A DNA stretch of 64,000 bases, taken from contig NZ_MZNT01000017.1 in NCBI RefSeq assembly GCF_002042965.1, forward strand, positions 62,001 to 126,000. Direction: 5' to 3'. Below are positions 25,920-33,578 of this stretch, piece after piece; position 1 is the first letter of the stretch, and every line of letters starts with the position of its first letter. Source of the stretch: Paenibacillus sp. 32352. GTDB lineage: Bacteria; Bacillota; Bacilli; Paenibacillales; NBRC-103111. A program made the position numbers and the translations under genes. A model generated the notes under the pieces. That model searched no databases. It was not told the DNA's origin and saw nothing but the letters and a program-made list of their open reading frames with translations.

Positions 25920-26816
25920 ATGGCGCTTAGAGTTACCCAGAGCATGATGAGTATGCAGCTGATACGAAACCTGAATACCAACACGATGCGGATGAATAGC
26001 ATGCAGGAGCAAATGTCGACAGGCCGCAGAATTAATAGGCCTTCCGATGATGCGGTGGGTATTACGTATTCCTTACGTTATCGCAGTGAGCTGGATGCGA
26101 ACGATCAATATATCAAAAATGTGGATACCTCCAGATCGTGGCTCGATTTCAACGATACGATGCTGGACCAGGTGGACCAAGTGTTCTTGCGAGCTACGGA
26201 TTTGGCAACACAAGGGGCAAATGGCACTAATTCGGAAGCTGCTTTGAAGAGTATAAAAGCTGAAGTAGACGAGTTATACAAACAATTGGTCACTATAGGA
26301 AACAGTAAGCTGAACGGCAAGTTTGTTTTTAATGGCCAGACCACGGACAAAGCCCCTTATACAGAGGAAGACGCCGGGAATGAGACAACGGATCCATATG
26401 AGGTGGCATTCGAAGTTGGGGCAGGCATTAAATTGCCTGTGAATCTGACGGGGAATGAAATTTTCGGATCTCGAACTGACCCGGATAATGCGTTTCAAAT
26501 TTTAAAACAATTGAGCAGCGACCTGGAATTAGGCAATACAACCGGGGTATCGGCAGCGCTTGACAAGATTAGTTCAAGAATGAACACCATTGTCTCCACC
26601 CGTGCTGAAATTGGTGCCAGAGTCAACCGCTTGGAGTTTGTTGAAAACCGCTTAAAGGATATCGGTCTGAACATTGAAGGGCTGCAGTCCAAAGTGGAGG
26701 ATGCTGATTACAGCAAGCTTATGGTAGATTCCAAGGTTAACGAGAATATATACCAGGCTTCCTTGTCGGTAGGCGCCAAAATTATATCTCCGACGTTAGT
26801 TGACTTCTTACGTTAA
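25920..26816 (+). CDS. flgL: Flagellar hook-associated protein 3 FlgL
   Basis: A 298-aa flagellin-like junction protein that joins FlgK to the filament. The N-terminal helix pair begins RVTQSMMSMQLIRNLNTNTM and includes MSTGRRINRPSDDAVGI; the C-terminal helix includes ENRLKDIGLNIEGLQSKVED. TAGGAGGGG precedes the ATG. It lies 25 nt after flgK. Confidence 0.96.
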   Translation: MALRVTQSMMSMQLIRNLNTNTMRMNSMQEQMSTGRRINRPSDDAVGITYSLRYRSELDANDQYIKNVDTSRSWLDFNDTMLDQVDQVFLRATDLATQGANGTNSEAALKSIKAEVDELYKQLVTIGNSKLNGKFVFNGQTTDKAPYTEEDAGNETTDPYEVAFEVGAGIKLPVNLTGNEIFGSRTDPDNAFQILKQLSSDLELGNTTGVSAALDKISSRMNTIVSTRAEIGARVNRLEFVENRLKDIGLNIEGLQSKVEDADYSKLMVDSKVNENIYQASLSVGAKIISPTLVDFLR

Positions 26817-26830
26817 AAGGAGGCCGCGGC

Positions 26831-27403
26831 TTGATTCCATTCCCCCAGATCGATATGCGTCAGCAGTTTGGCCGAATCGGTATTGATGCGGATTTAGGGC
26901 ATTATGAAATTCATCAGTCCAAGGCAACGTTAGATATCCAGACCACTCCATCCAGATATGAAGTTAACTCGCCTCAAGGCGAACTTCATATTAATCAAGA
27001 CAGAGCATGGAGTGCATTAAATGGAGGCAAGCCTGCTGAATTCACCAATCGAATCTATTCCCAGATGGACGGTATTCTTTTACAGGCCATAGCCAAGATC
27101 GTACAGGATGGCAATCGTATGGCGGCACTGAACGTGCCCGGTAACCCATTAGCAGATATCGCGTTTGAGAATGCTTTCGAACCCCAGCCTTCTATCGAGT
27201 ATATGGGAGAGGCTTCATATGATAACGTGGATATCGAGTACATCCCCCATAAGCCGGATATTCAATTTGTAGAAGGAAAGCTGAATATACAAAGTCAAGT
27301 GAATAAGCCGGAAATTAATTATGTGCGGGGAAAGCTGGATATTTATATGGAGCAGTCTCCCAAACTGGATATTATACCGCCTGTCATTGACACAAGGCTA
27401 TAA
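26831..27403 (+). CDS. yviE: Flagellar-cluster protein YviE (DUF6470 type)
   Basis: A 190-aa protein found between flgL and fliW in Bacillus and Paenibacillus. It has no signal peptide. Its sequence is a chain of short beta-strand repeats of the form IDIQTTPSRYEV or VDIEYIPHKPDIQFVEGKLN, with the alternating pattern that gives this family its name. The function is unknown; the fixed location suggests flagellar assembly. TTG at 26831 follows AAGGAGG (26817-26823), 14 nt after the flgL stop. Confidence 0.88.
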   Translation: MIPFPQIDMRQQFGRIGIDADLGHYEIHQSKATLDIQTTPSRYEVNSPQGELHINQDRAWSALNGGKPAEFTNRIYSQMDGILLQAIAKIVQDGNRMAALNVPGNPLADIAFENAFEPQPSIEYMGEASYDNVDIEYIPHKPDIQFVEGKLNIQSQVNKPEINYVRGKLDIYMEQSPKLDIIPPVIDTRL

Positions 27404-27410
27404 ACATTAC

Positions 27411-27448
27411 AAACTATAGATTATTACAATCTGTAGTTTTTGTTTTTT
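27411..27448 (+). terminator. Terminator after yviE
   Basis: AAACTATAGATT (27411-27422) pairs with AATCTGTAGTTT (27428-27439) with one mismatch, followed by TTGTTTTTT. It ends the yvyF/flgM-to-yviE unit. Confidence 0.85.
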
Positions 27449-27467
27449 ACGTAAGAATAATGATAAT
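27440..27467 (+). promoter_or_regulatory. Promoter candidate for fliW-csrA
   Basis: TTGTTT (27440-27445), 16-nt spacer, GATAAT (27462-27467). It overlaps the T-run of the preceding terminator. Confidence 0.45.
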
Positions 27468-27507
27468 TTTATAAAAGATAAGGTTAAAATGGAAAGGGAT
27501 GTCCTTC

Positions 27508-27939
27508 ATGATACTTGACTCTTCTAGGCTTGGCAAAATTACTGTTGATGAACAGGAATTTATTACATTTCCGACGGGAATCCCGGGATTCGAGGAACTG
27601 AAAACGTATGCGATCGTTACCCCGGATCCGGATTTGCCCTTATCCTACCTGCAATCGGTGGAGAATCCTGAGCTTTCCTTTATTATCGTGGACCCGTTCC
27701 TGTTTGAACCAAGCTATGAGTTTATCTTGTCGGAAACCGCAAAAGAGGAATTAAAGGCAAGCCTGGAACAAGACATTGTGGTGTGGAGTATCGTTTCAGT
27801 CCGGGATGATTTCAAAAACGCCACTCATAACTTATTGGCCCCATTGGTCATTAATATGAAGGAACGGTTAGGGAAGCAAGTGATTTTGCAAAATACTCCA
27901 TACAAAACCAGACATAGGTTATTTGCTGCTAATGGATGA
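27508..27939 (+). CDS. fliW: Flagellar assembly factor FliW
   Basis: A 143-aa cytosolic protein. It binds either flagellin or CsrA; when flagellin accumulates FliW is captured, CsrA is freed and hag translation stops. Typical blocks: ITFPTGIPGFEELKTYAIV (residues ~17-35), YLQSVENPELSFIIVDPFLF, and the C-terminal NLLAPLVINMKERLGKQVIL. ATG 27508 lies 9 nt after GAAAGGG (27492-27498); the ATG at 27499 overlaps that site. csrA follows after 32 nt and hag after that, the standard arrangement of this switch. Confidence 0.95.
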   Translation: MILDSSRLGKITVDEQEFITFPTGIPGFEELKTYAIVTPDPDLPLSYLQSVENPELSFIIVDPFLFEPSYEFILSETAKEELKASLEQDIVVWSIVSVRDDFKNATHNLLAPLVINMKERLGKQVILQNTPYKTRHRLFAANG

Positions 27940-27971
27940 GATGGATAAAAGAATAGAGAGGTGAATAAGCT

Positions 27972-28205
27972 ATGCTGGTTTTATCAAGAAAAAAGGGTGA
28001 ATCGTTAATGATAGGCGACCAGATTGAGATCGTGGTTCTGGCTGCCGAAGGCGATACCATCAAACTAGGCATTCAGGCACCCCGAAATATCGAGGTTTTA
28101 CGAAAAGAAGTATACGAGCTCATCCAGAATTCCAATGAAGAAGCGTCCTTACCTAGCCCTGATTTAGGGGAATTGAAGGAAATGATCAAAAAAAGAGGGA
28201 AATAA
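27972..28205 (+). CDS. csrA: Translational repressor CsrA
   Basis: A 77-aa RNA-binding protein that begins MLVLSRKKGESLMIGDQIEI and has the RNA-contact strand IQAPRNIEVLRKEVYELI. It represses hag translation by covering GGA motifs in the leader and is antagonised by FliW, encoded just upstream. ATG follows AGAGGTG. The hag leader that it should recognise begins ~120 nt downstream and shows a clear loop-presented AAGGA. Confidence 0.97.
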   Translation: MLVLSRKKGESLMIGDQIEIVVLAAEGDTIKLGIQAPRNIEVLRKEVYELIQNSNEEASLPSPDLGELKEMIKKRGK

Positions 28206-28233
28206 GAGATAATGGGATGAATTTAGGAGAAAT

Positions 28234-28371
28234 ATGCAGAAAATCGTTGATATTTGTCCAGATATGCCCGAAATTAAGCTGATTAACATCTATAAACGAA
28301 AAAACAATGGTACGATATATATAGTAAGCGGTTCAATAGGATCGGCCGAGCTATGGACCGCTATATTATAA
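28234..28371 (+). CDS. Candidate 45-aa small ORF overlapping the hag promoter and leader
   Basis: An ORF of 45 codons in the csrA-hag gap: ATG at 28234, TAA at 28369-28371. A good ribosome site, TAGGAG (28224-28229), lies 4 nt upstream. The peptide starts MQKIVDICPDMPEIKLINIY and ends ELWTAIL, with no known domain. It covers the whole hag sigma-D promoter, and its stop codon touches the CsrA hairpin. It could be translated only from the csrA transcript, not from the hag start at ~28325. It may be a chance frame; only conservation would tell. Confidence 0.3.
   Translation: MQKIVDICPDMPEIKLINIYKRKNNGTIYIVSGSIGSAELWTAIL
28293..28318 (+). promoter_or_regulatory. Sigma-D promoter of hag
   Basis: TAAA (28293-28296), 14-nt spacer, TACGATAT (28311-28318), six of eight matches to the GCCGATAT consensus. 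The start site is expected near 28325, giving a leader of ~90 nt. Confidence 0.7.
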
Positions 28372-28405
28372 ACTCGCAAGGAAGCGGGTTTTCACTTCAA
28401 GGAGG
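28327..28405 (+). promoter_or_regulatory. hag 5' leader with 5' stem-loop and two CsrA sites
   Basis: Directly at the expected transcript start, AGCGGTTC (28327-28334) pairs with GGACCGCT (28355-28362, one G-U), with an inner ATAG/CTAT helix. Next, AACTCGC (28371-28377) pairs with GCGGGTT (28384-28390), presenting AAGGAA in the loop, an ANGGA CsrA site. A second AAGGA lies in the ribosome site (28399-28403). This matches the two-site logic known for the B. subtilis hag leader. Confidence 0.75.
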
Positions 28406-28414
28406 AAGAATTCA

Positions 28415-29191
28415 ATGATTATCAACCACAATATGAACGCATTGAACACTCATCGCCAAATGGGTACGAACAACGTAGCTGCCGGCAAAAACATGGAAAA
28501 ATTGTCTTCCGGTCTTCGCATTAACCGTGCGGCTGACGATGCTGCTGGTTTGTCCATCTCCGAAAAAATGCGCGGTCAAATCCGTTCCATGGAGCAAGCT
28601 CAACGCAATGCTCAAGACGGTATCTCCCTGGTTCAAACAGCTGAGGGCGCTTTGACTGAAGTAAGTGATATGCTTGTTCGTATCAAAGAATTGTACACTC
28701 AAAAAGCTAACGGTACATACAACACTACTGACAAAGCGAACATTGATGAAGAGTTGAAAGCTCTGAAATCCGAGATCACGAACATTGGAACTAACACCAA
28801 GTTCAATGATATCGCGTTGTTGGATAGCAGCTTGTCTGTAGATATCCAAATCAACCATACTTCTTCGGATACTTTGAAAATTGCATTGGGCACTAACATT
28901 GCAAGTGTTGGTACAAGTGCTACTGACCTTGACAATGCAACCAAACAAATCGATGCAGTTGCAAAAGCTCGCGCTCAACTGGGTGCTCTTCAAAACCGTT
29001 TGGAACACACTTCCAACAACTTGGGTACTACAACTGAGAACCTGACTGCAGCTGAATCCCGTATCCGTGATACTGATATGGCTAAAGAAATGGTGAATTT
29101 GACGAAGAACAACATTCTTCTTCAAGCTTCCCAAGCTATGCTTGCTCAAGCCAACCAACAACCACAAGGCGTTCTGTCCTTGCTGCGTTAA
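28415..29191 (+). CDS. hag: Flagellin
   Basis: A 258-aa flagellin, the filament subunit, short compared with B. subtilis Hag (304 aa as I recall) because of a reduced central domain. The conserved N-terminal segments (MIINHNMNALNTHRQMGTNN, MEKLSSGLRINRAADDAAGL) and C-terminal segments (AESRIRDTDMAKEMVNLTKN, NNILLQASQAMLAQANQQP) are intact. Codon choice is as strongly biased as in the S-layer gene, pointing to very high expression. CAAGGAGG precedes the ATG by 9 nt and is itself a probable CsrA target. The Ser/Thr-rich middle (residues ~100-180) offers sites for glycosylation, and two putative glycosyltransferases follow. Confidence 0.98.
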   Translation: MIINHNMNALNTHRQMGTNNVAAGKNMEKLSSGLRINRAADDAAGLSISEKMRGQIRSMEQAQRNAQDGISLVQTAEGALTEVSDMLVRIKELYTQKANGTYNTTDKANIDEELKALKSEITNIGTNTKFNDIALLDSSLSVDIQINHTSSDTLKIALGTNIASVGTSATDLDNATKQIDAVAKARAQLGALQNRLEHTSNNLGTTTENLTAAESRIRDTDMAKEMVNLTKNNILLQASQAMLAQANQQPQGVLSLLR

Positions 29192-29203
29192 TCTTAAAGT
29201 CAT

Positions 29204-29238
29204 TAAAGACTTCAGATTTCGATCTGAAGTCTTTTTTT
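29204..29238 (+). terminator. Strong terminator after hag
   Basis: AAAGACTTCAGAT and ATCTGAAGTCTTT form a 13-bp perfect stem on a TTCG tetraloop, followed by T residues. Confidence 0.95.
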
Positions 29239-29303
29239 CTCTCGGTGAAAGAGATATAGTGCTGTATATTTCAGGTGAATACATACTTAAGAGGAATGAG
29301 CTT

Positions 29304-31193
29304 ATGAGACCTACCGTATCATTGTGCATGATTGTAAAGAATGAGGAACGATATCTTAGGAAATGCCTTGATAGTGTAAAGGGATTTGTGGATGAGATCA
29401 TTATTGTGGATACCGGCTCTACGGACCGTACGCTGGAAATCGCCAATGAGTTCCATGCCAAGGTAAGTGCATTCGAATGGATCCATGATTTCTCTGCGGC
29501 CAGAAATTTCGCTATCCAGCAAGCAAGCTGCGATTATATCCTCCAATTGGATGCTGATGAGTATTTGGAGGACGGAGCTGCGCTGCAAGAAGACATAGCC
29601 TCCGACAAAGATTATTACAGTGTGACGATCAAAAATCACAAATCCGACGGGGGTTCCTTCGCTCATCAAGCCGTACGTCTCTTTAAAAATCGCGCAGAAC
29701 TCCATTATATTGGAAAATTGCATGAGCATTTGAACATTCTCGACCCCTCATTGACTCTATCCTCCGGAGATGCGAGTTCGTTAATTAATCACCTCGGTTA
29801 TCTGGATGACACCGTGCAGGAAAAAAATAAAATAGAACGTAACTATGAAATCATGCTCAAAGAGCTCGAAGTTAATCCATCCCCCTACAGCTTGTACAAT
29901 ATGGGGAAAGTGTGCATGTCGCAAAGGAAATATGAAGAAGCGCTCAATTACTTTAAAAAATCCTATGAACTAGCCGATAACATGTCCTACGTATATTATC
30001 TATTTTGCTATATGCTGACCTGTTTAAGATTCCTGCATCGCTACGAGGAAGGCATTTCCCTTGCCAAAGTACTTATCGATAGACAGCCTTTGTACCTGGA
30101 TTTCCATTATGAATTGGCCAGATTGTATGAGGAATACGGATGTTTGCAGGATGCAGAGATTGTATTGCAGCACTGCTTGAGTGATCAGCCATGGTCCGAA
30201 AAGAAAGTAGCGAACGAAGGAGCCAACGGTTATTTATCTTTCTATAGGCTGGCATGCATTTATGATAAACAGGGAAGAAGCGGGGAGGCCTTCGAGGCTA
30301 TCTTCGAGGCGATCCAAAGTAATCCAGTGTATCAGCCCGCCATTAAACTATATTTACGGCTTATGCTTAAAGCCAACATCAGTCATGAAGAAGTTATCAC
30401 CCATTTGGAAAAGACCTACAGCGGTAAAGATGCAGAGACCATCAAGATGCTGCTTGTAGCAATATATGAAGCTCGTCATCCTATCATGGCACATTATTTT
30501 ACGGAAAAGGATGGGCAACCTCTAGATAAAGAAATTAAAGCTGTCGTTGACCAATACGACCACAAATACGAACAATCCCGGGATTTATGGTTAGAGGTTC
30601 CAGACATAAAACCGGATAATATAGTCGATCTGCTCACCTTGTCCCTCATTCTTAAGGATACAGATCTAATGAATAAGTGCAGACCATTGGCTAACACGAG
30701 CCATCGGGACTGGAAATTAATCAAAGGTTTCATCAAGAGAGAGCCGTTAACTTCGGACCTGAAAGATTCCTGGATAGAACCACATTCGGTAAACATCGCA
30801 GAACAATTCATTGTTCTTGGGGAATTTGATATCTTTGAGTATATTTCGGCGTGTATCATGAGATGCTCTTTAGCCACGCAGATTAAACTTGCCATGCTTT
30901 TAGCAGATTACGGATTTAAGGATACGGCTGTGGATTTTCTATTAGAGCATTATAATGCCAACCCTAATCATCCAGATGTTCTTCAAGGCTTGTCTGCTAT
31001 TTTGTATAGAACAGGTCATTATGAAGAGGCGGCAAGCCTATCCGAGCAGCTGGTGAAGCATAGAAACGATTTCCCATCGTATCAGCAATTGTATTTATGT
31101 TATATACACTTAGGAAATGGTGGCTCCGCTCAAAGAGTCGCGCAGGAAATGAAAAAGAAATATTCTTATTCCTCCTGGGTTCAATCCTTATAA
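29304..31193 (+). CDS. TPR-containing family 2 glycosyltransferase, first of a tandem pair
   Basis: A 629-aa soluble protein. The N-terminal GT2 domain (~1-230) opens TVSLCMIVKNEERYLRKCLD. It has DEIIIVDTGSTDRTLEIA, the DXD-type motif LQLDADEYLED near residue 80, and the RLFKNRAELHYIGKLHEHL region found in SPBc2/SunS-like transferases. The remaining ~400 residues are helical TPR-like repeats (for example NMGKVCMSQRKYEEALNYFK, LSAILYRTGHYEEAASLSEQ). Such fused enzymes are known as protein O-glycosyltransferases. The position immediately after hag suggests flagellin as substrate, which is inference. ATG 29304 follows AGAGGAA; the in-frame TTG at 29142 lies inside hag and upstream of its terminator. 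No own promoter was found, so it may depend on read-through. Confidence 0.85.
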   Translation: MRPTVSLCMIVKNEERYLRKCLDSVKGFVDEIIIVDTGSTDRTLEIANEFHAKVSAFEWIHDFSAARNFAIQQASCDYILQLDADEYLEDGAALQEDIASDKDYYSVTIKNHKSDGGSFAHQAVRLFKNRAELHYIGKLHEHLNILDPSLTLSSGDASSLINHLGYLDDTVQEKNKIERNYEIMLKELEVNPSPYSLYNMGKVCMSQRKYEEALNYFKKSYELADNMSYVYYLFCYMLTCLRFLHRYEEGISLAKVLIDRQPLYLDFHYELARLYEEYGCLQDAEIVLQHCLSDQPWSEKKVANEGANGYLSFYRLACIYDKQGRSGEAFEAIFEAIQSNPVYQPAIKLYLRLMLKANISHEEVITHLEKTYSGKDAETIKMLLVAIYEARHPIMAHYFTEKDGQPLDKEIKAVVDQYDHKYEQSRDLWLEVPDIKPDNIVDLLTLSLILKDTDLMNKCRPLANTSHRDWKLIKGFIKREPLTSDLKDSWIEPHSVNIAEQFIVLGEFDIFEYISACIMRCSLATQIKLAMLLADYGFKDTAVDFLLEHYNANPNHPDVLQGLSAILYRTGHYEEAASLSEQLVKHRNDFPSYQQLYLCYIHLGNGGSAQRVAQEMKKKYSYSSWVQSL

Positions 31194-31205
31194 AGGGGAG
31201 TCACA

Positions 31206-33089
31206 ATGAAGAACACGGTATCGCTTTGTATGATCGTAAAGAACGAGGCTCTCTTTATAGAAAGGTGTCTAAAGAGTGTTAAGGACGAGGTTGATGAAAT
31301 CATTATTGTAGACACGGGGTCGACGGATGATACCATAGCTCTTGCCGAACGATTTGGCGCCCGCATTTATCATTTTCCATGGAAGAATGACTTCGCGTCA
31401 GCCAGAAACTACTCCCTGCAGCAGGCAACCTGCCCATATATTTTAGTATTGGATGCGGACGAATATTTGGATGAAAGCAGTCATATTCAAGATATACTTC
31501 ATTCACAAAAAAAAGGGTACTCGATCAGAGTCAGAAATCAGCTGGAAGATGGCATGGTCAAAACAACGTCTATCCTAAGGGTCTTTCAGTCCAGTCCGTC
31601 AATCCGGTTTACAGGACAGATTCATGAGCAAATTATGCTGGATTCCAGCGAAATCGAGGAAACGGGATTTTTGATCCATCATGTTGGCTATAGGAAGGAT
31701 GTATATGCCCTCAAAAATAAAGCGGAACGCAATATCCGTATTCTACTTGAAGAGGTGGCCAGCTCTCCCTCGGCCTATGCCTATTACAATGTAGGCAAAC
31801 AGTACCTTGTGGATGGGGAAAATGAGCTCGCGCTGGAATTTCTCATCAAAGCAAGAAACGAGATGAGCTATCAGGAAAGTATCGATGTTCTGGGAATGGA
31901 GATCGATTATAATCTGGCGGATTGTTATTACCGTCTGCATCAACCTGAATATGGAATTCCAGTGTTAAATCGTACAATACAGCAGTGGCCCGAGTATACG
32001 GATTTATACTTTATGCAAGCCAGGCTATTCGAGCAAATGGGGTATTGGAAGGATGCAGAGCAGTACTTTAAGAAATGCATTTCATTGGGAGATATGGATG
32101 GTGAAGTAGCAAGAGAGGGAGTAGGAGGGTATCTTGCCCATTTTTTACTATCCAGGTTGTACGAGAGTCAGGGAAACCTACAGGGGGCGTTAGAGCACGC
32201 GTTTCATGCCCTCCATTTAAAGAAAGACTATATGCCTTGTTTGGAAAATTATATTTCATTGGCCCAAAAGGCCGGGGTGGCTTTTGAGGTTCAAAAGGAA
32301 TGCCTAAACTTCTGCTATCCTGTAAAAAAGGTAGATGAATTAACGACACTAATAGGTCTTCTATATAAATATAGACATCCGCTTTTGCAGGAATATATTA
32401 CACAGTATGGCATTCATAACGATATCGCCCTAACCGCATGCGGATTACAATACAGCGGCCAGTATGAAGAAGCACGATTGAAATGGTGCGAGGTGGATGG
32501 ACTTCACAAGAACAATCTTGAAGACGTTATTCTCCTTTCCTTGCTTATTGATGGAGAGAGGATGATGGAGAAGATTCGCACCATACCTCTTTTAACTGAA
32601 CAGCAAATCAAAACGATTATCTCTGTTATCAAAAAGGAGAACCTAAGCCAAGATAGAGTGGATGCTTTCCTTGGGCAGGTACTCCTAACATTATGCGAGA
32701 GATGCATCAGATTAGGTGAATTTGATTGCTTTGAGTACGTATCGGGATTGATTCGATCGTGCGGGCTGGATATCCAATATCAGTTGGCCCTTCTATTAGA
32801 CCAATCCGGATTTAAGGATGTGGCCTTTGACTTTATGGTTTCAGTCTTTGAGAGTCAAGAGAGGACTGCAGAAATCGAACAGTTTGTAGGAAGCCGATGT
32901 TTAGAGCGCGGCTATAGGGAGGACGCCAAGCATATTTTCCTGCAATTAGCTCATACTGCTCCTTCATACGATGTATATTTATCTTTGTACGAACTGCTGT
33001 TATTAGAGGAAGCCCCCTCTCAGGCAAGAGAGCTGTTAAGTGACATGAAGAACAGGTTCCCGCTTTCAGCCGTTATTCAGTCATTATGA
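31206..33089 (+). CDS. TPR-containing family 2 glycosyltransferase, second of a tandem pair
   Basis: A 627-aa paralogue of the gene before it, 12 nt downstream. It opens KNTVSLCMIVKNEALFIERC and carries DEIIIVDTGSTDDTIALAER, LVLDADEYLDES and FTGQIHEQIML in the same order. It is followed by TPR-like repeats (YYNVGKQYLVDGENELALEF, LSRLYESQGNLQGALEHAFH). Both proteins end with a similar tail (Q-S-L), supporting tandem duplication of the whole gene. The repeats differ enough that the two probably act on different sites or add successive sugars. Likely target: flagellin or another flagellar protein. ATG at 31206 follows AAGGGGAG. Confidence 0.85.
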   Translation: MKNTVSLCMIVKNEALFIERCLKSVKDEVDEIIIVDTGSTDDTIALAERFGARIYHFPWKNDFASARNYSLQQATCPYILVLDADEYLDESSHIQDILHSQKKGYSIRVRNQLEDGMVKTTSILRVFQSSPSIRFTGQIHEQIMLDSSEIEETGFLIHHVGYRKDVYALKNKAERNIRILLEEVASSPSAYAYYNVGKQYLVDGENELALEFLIKARNEMSYQESIDVLGMEIDYNLADCYYRLHQPEYGIPVLNRTIQQWPEYTDLYFMQARLFEQMGYWKDAEQYFKKCISLGDMDGEVAREGVGGYLAHFLLSRLYESQGNLQGALEHAFHALHLKKDYMPCLENYISLAQKAGVAFEVQKECLNFCYPVKKVDELTTLIGLLYKYRHPLLQEYITQYGIHNDIALTACGLQYSGQYEEARLKWCEVDGLHKNNLEDVILLSLLIDGERMMEKIRTIPLLTEQQIKTIISVIKKENLSQDRVDAFLGQVLLTLCERCIRLGEFDCFEYVSGLIRSCGLDIQYQLALLLDQSGFKDVAFDFMVSVFESQERTAEIEQFVGSRCLERGYREDAKHIFLQLAHTAPSYDVYLSLYELLLLEEAPSQARELLSDMKNRFPLSAVIQSL

Positions 33090-33118
33090 TGGTCCATGAG
33101 GCATTTTTCAATTATCTC

Positions 33119-33146
33119 TAAACAATAAGAAGCGTATATCCGATAT
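33119..33146 (+). promoter_or_regulatory. Sigma-D promoter of flaG-fliD-fliS-fliT
   Basis: TAAA (33119-33122), 16-nt spacer, TCCGATAT (33139-33146), seven of eight matches to the sigma-D -10 consensus. It is the best sigma-D match in the window. Confidence 0.8.
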
Positions 33147-33182
33147 AAATGGTAAATATCGTTCTGTCGGGGGTGTATTTCT

Positions 33183-33560
33183 GTGATATCGGATGTATCG
33201 CTTAACGGTAGTTCCTCCATTCCGCTTACGGGTAAAGAGACTGCTGTAAAAGCTGCGGAGCCTATAAGCAGCGCTCCAATTACTAATTCCAAGGACTTAC
33301 ATAAGGCCGAAATACAAGGAGCCCGCGTGTCGACGGGTGATGAGCAAATTGTAAAGGCCATTGAACGTGCATTGAAAGCACTGCAAGGTCCAACCACGAT
33401 GGTAGAAGTGTCGGTTCATGAAGAAACAAAGCAAGTCATGGTTAAGGTGCTGGACCAGGATTCAGGCAAAGTCATCCGAGAAATCCCCCCTGAGAAAATG
33501 CTAGATCTTGTCGCCAACATGATGAAGGTTGCAGGGCTTTTAATAGATGAACGGAGATAA
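33183..33560 (+). CDS. flaG: Flagellar protein FlaG
   Basis: A 125-aa FlaG-family protein. The first ~60 residues are a Ser/Ala-rich variable part. The conserved domain (~65-125) reads VEVSVHEETKQVMVKVLDQD, SGKVIREIPPEKMLDLVANM, typical of YvyC/FlaG. In other bacteria FlaG affects filament length. GTG at 33183 follows GGGGGTG by 7 nt. It heads an operon with fliD, fliS and fliT under a sigma-D promoter. Confidence 0.93.
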   Translation: MISDVSLNGSSSIPLTGKETAVKAAEPISSAPITNSKDLHKAEIQGARVSTGDEQIVKAIERALKALQGPTTMVEVSVHEETKQVMVKVLDQDSGKVIREIPPEKMLDLVANMMKVAGLLIDERR

Positions 33561-33578
33561 ATAGTGGAGGTGTGACTT

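Noticed and set aside
29142..29303. In-frame extension of the first glycosyltransferase into hag
   Set aside because: It would begin within hag and cross a strong terminator; ATG 29304 has a proper ribosome site and starts the GT2 fold.
28412..29461. 349-codon minus-strand frame opposite hag
   Set aside because: Same codon-bias effect as in the S-layer gene; it runs through the hag terminator and lacks a start context.
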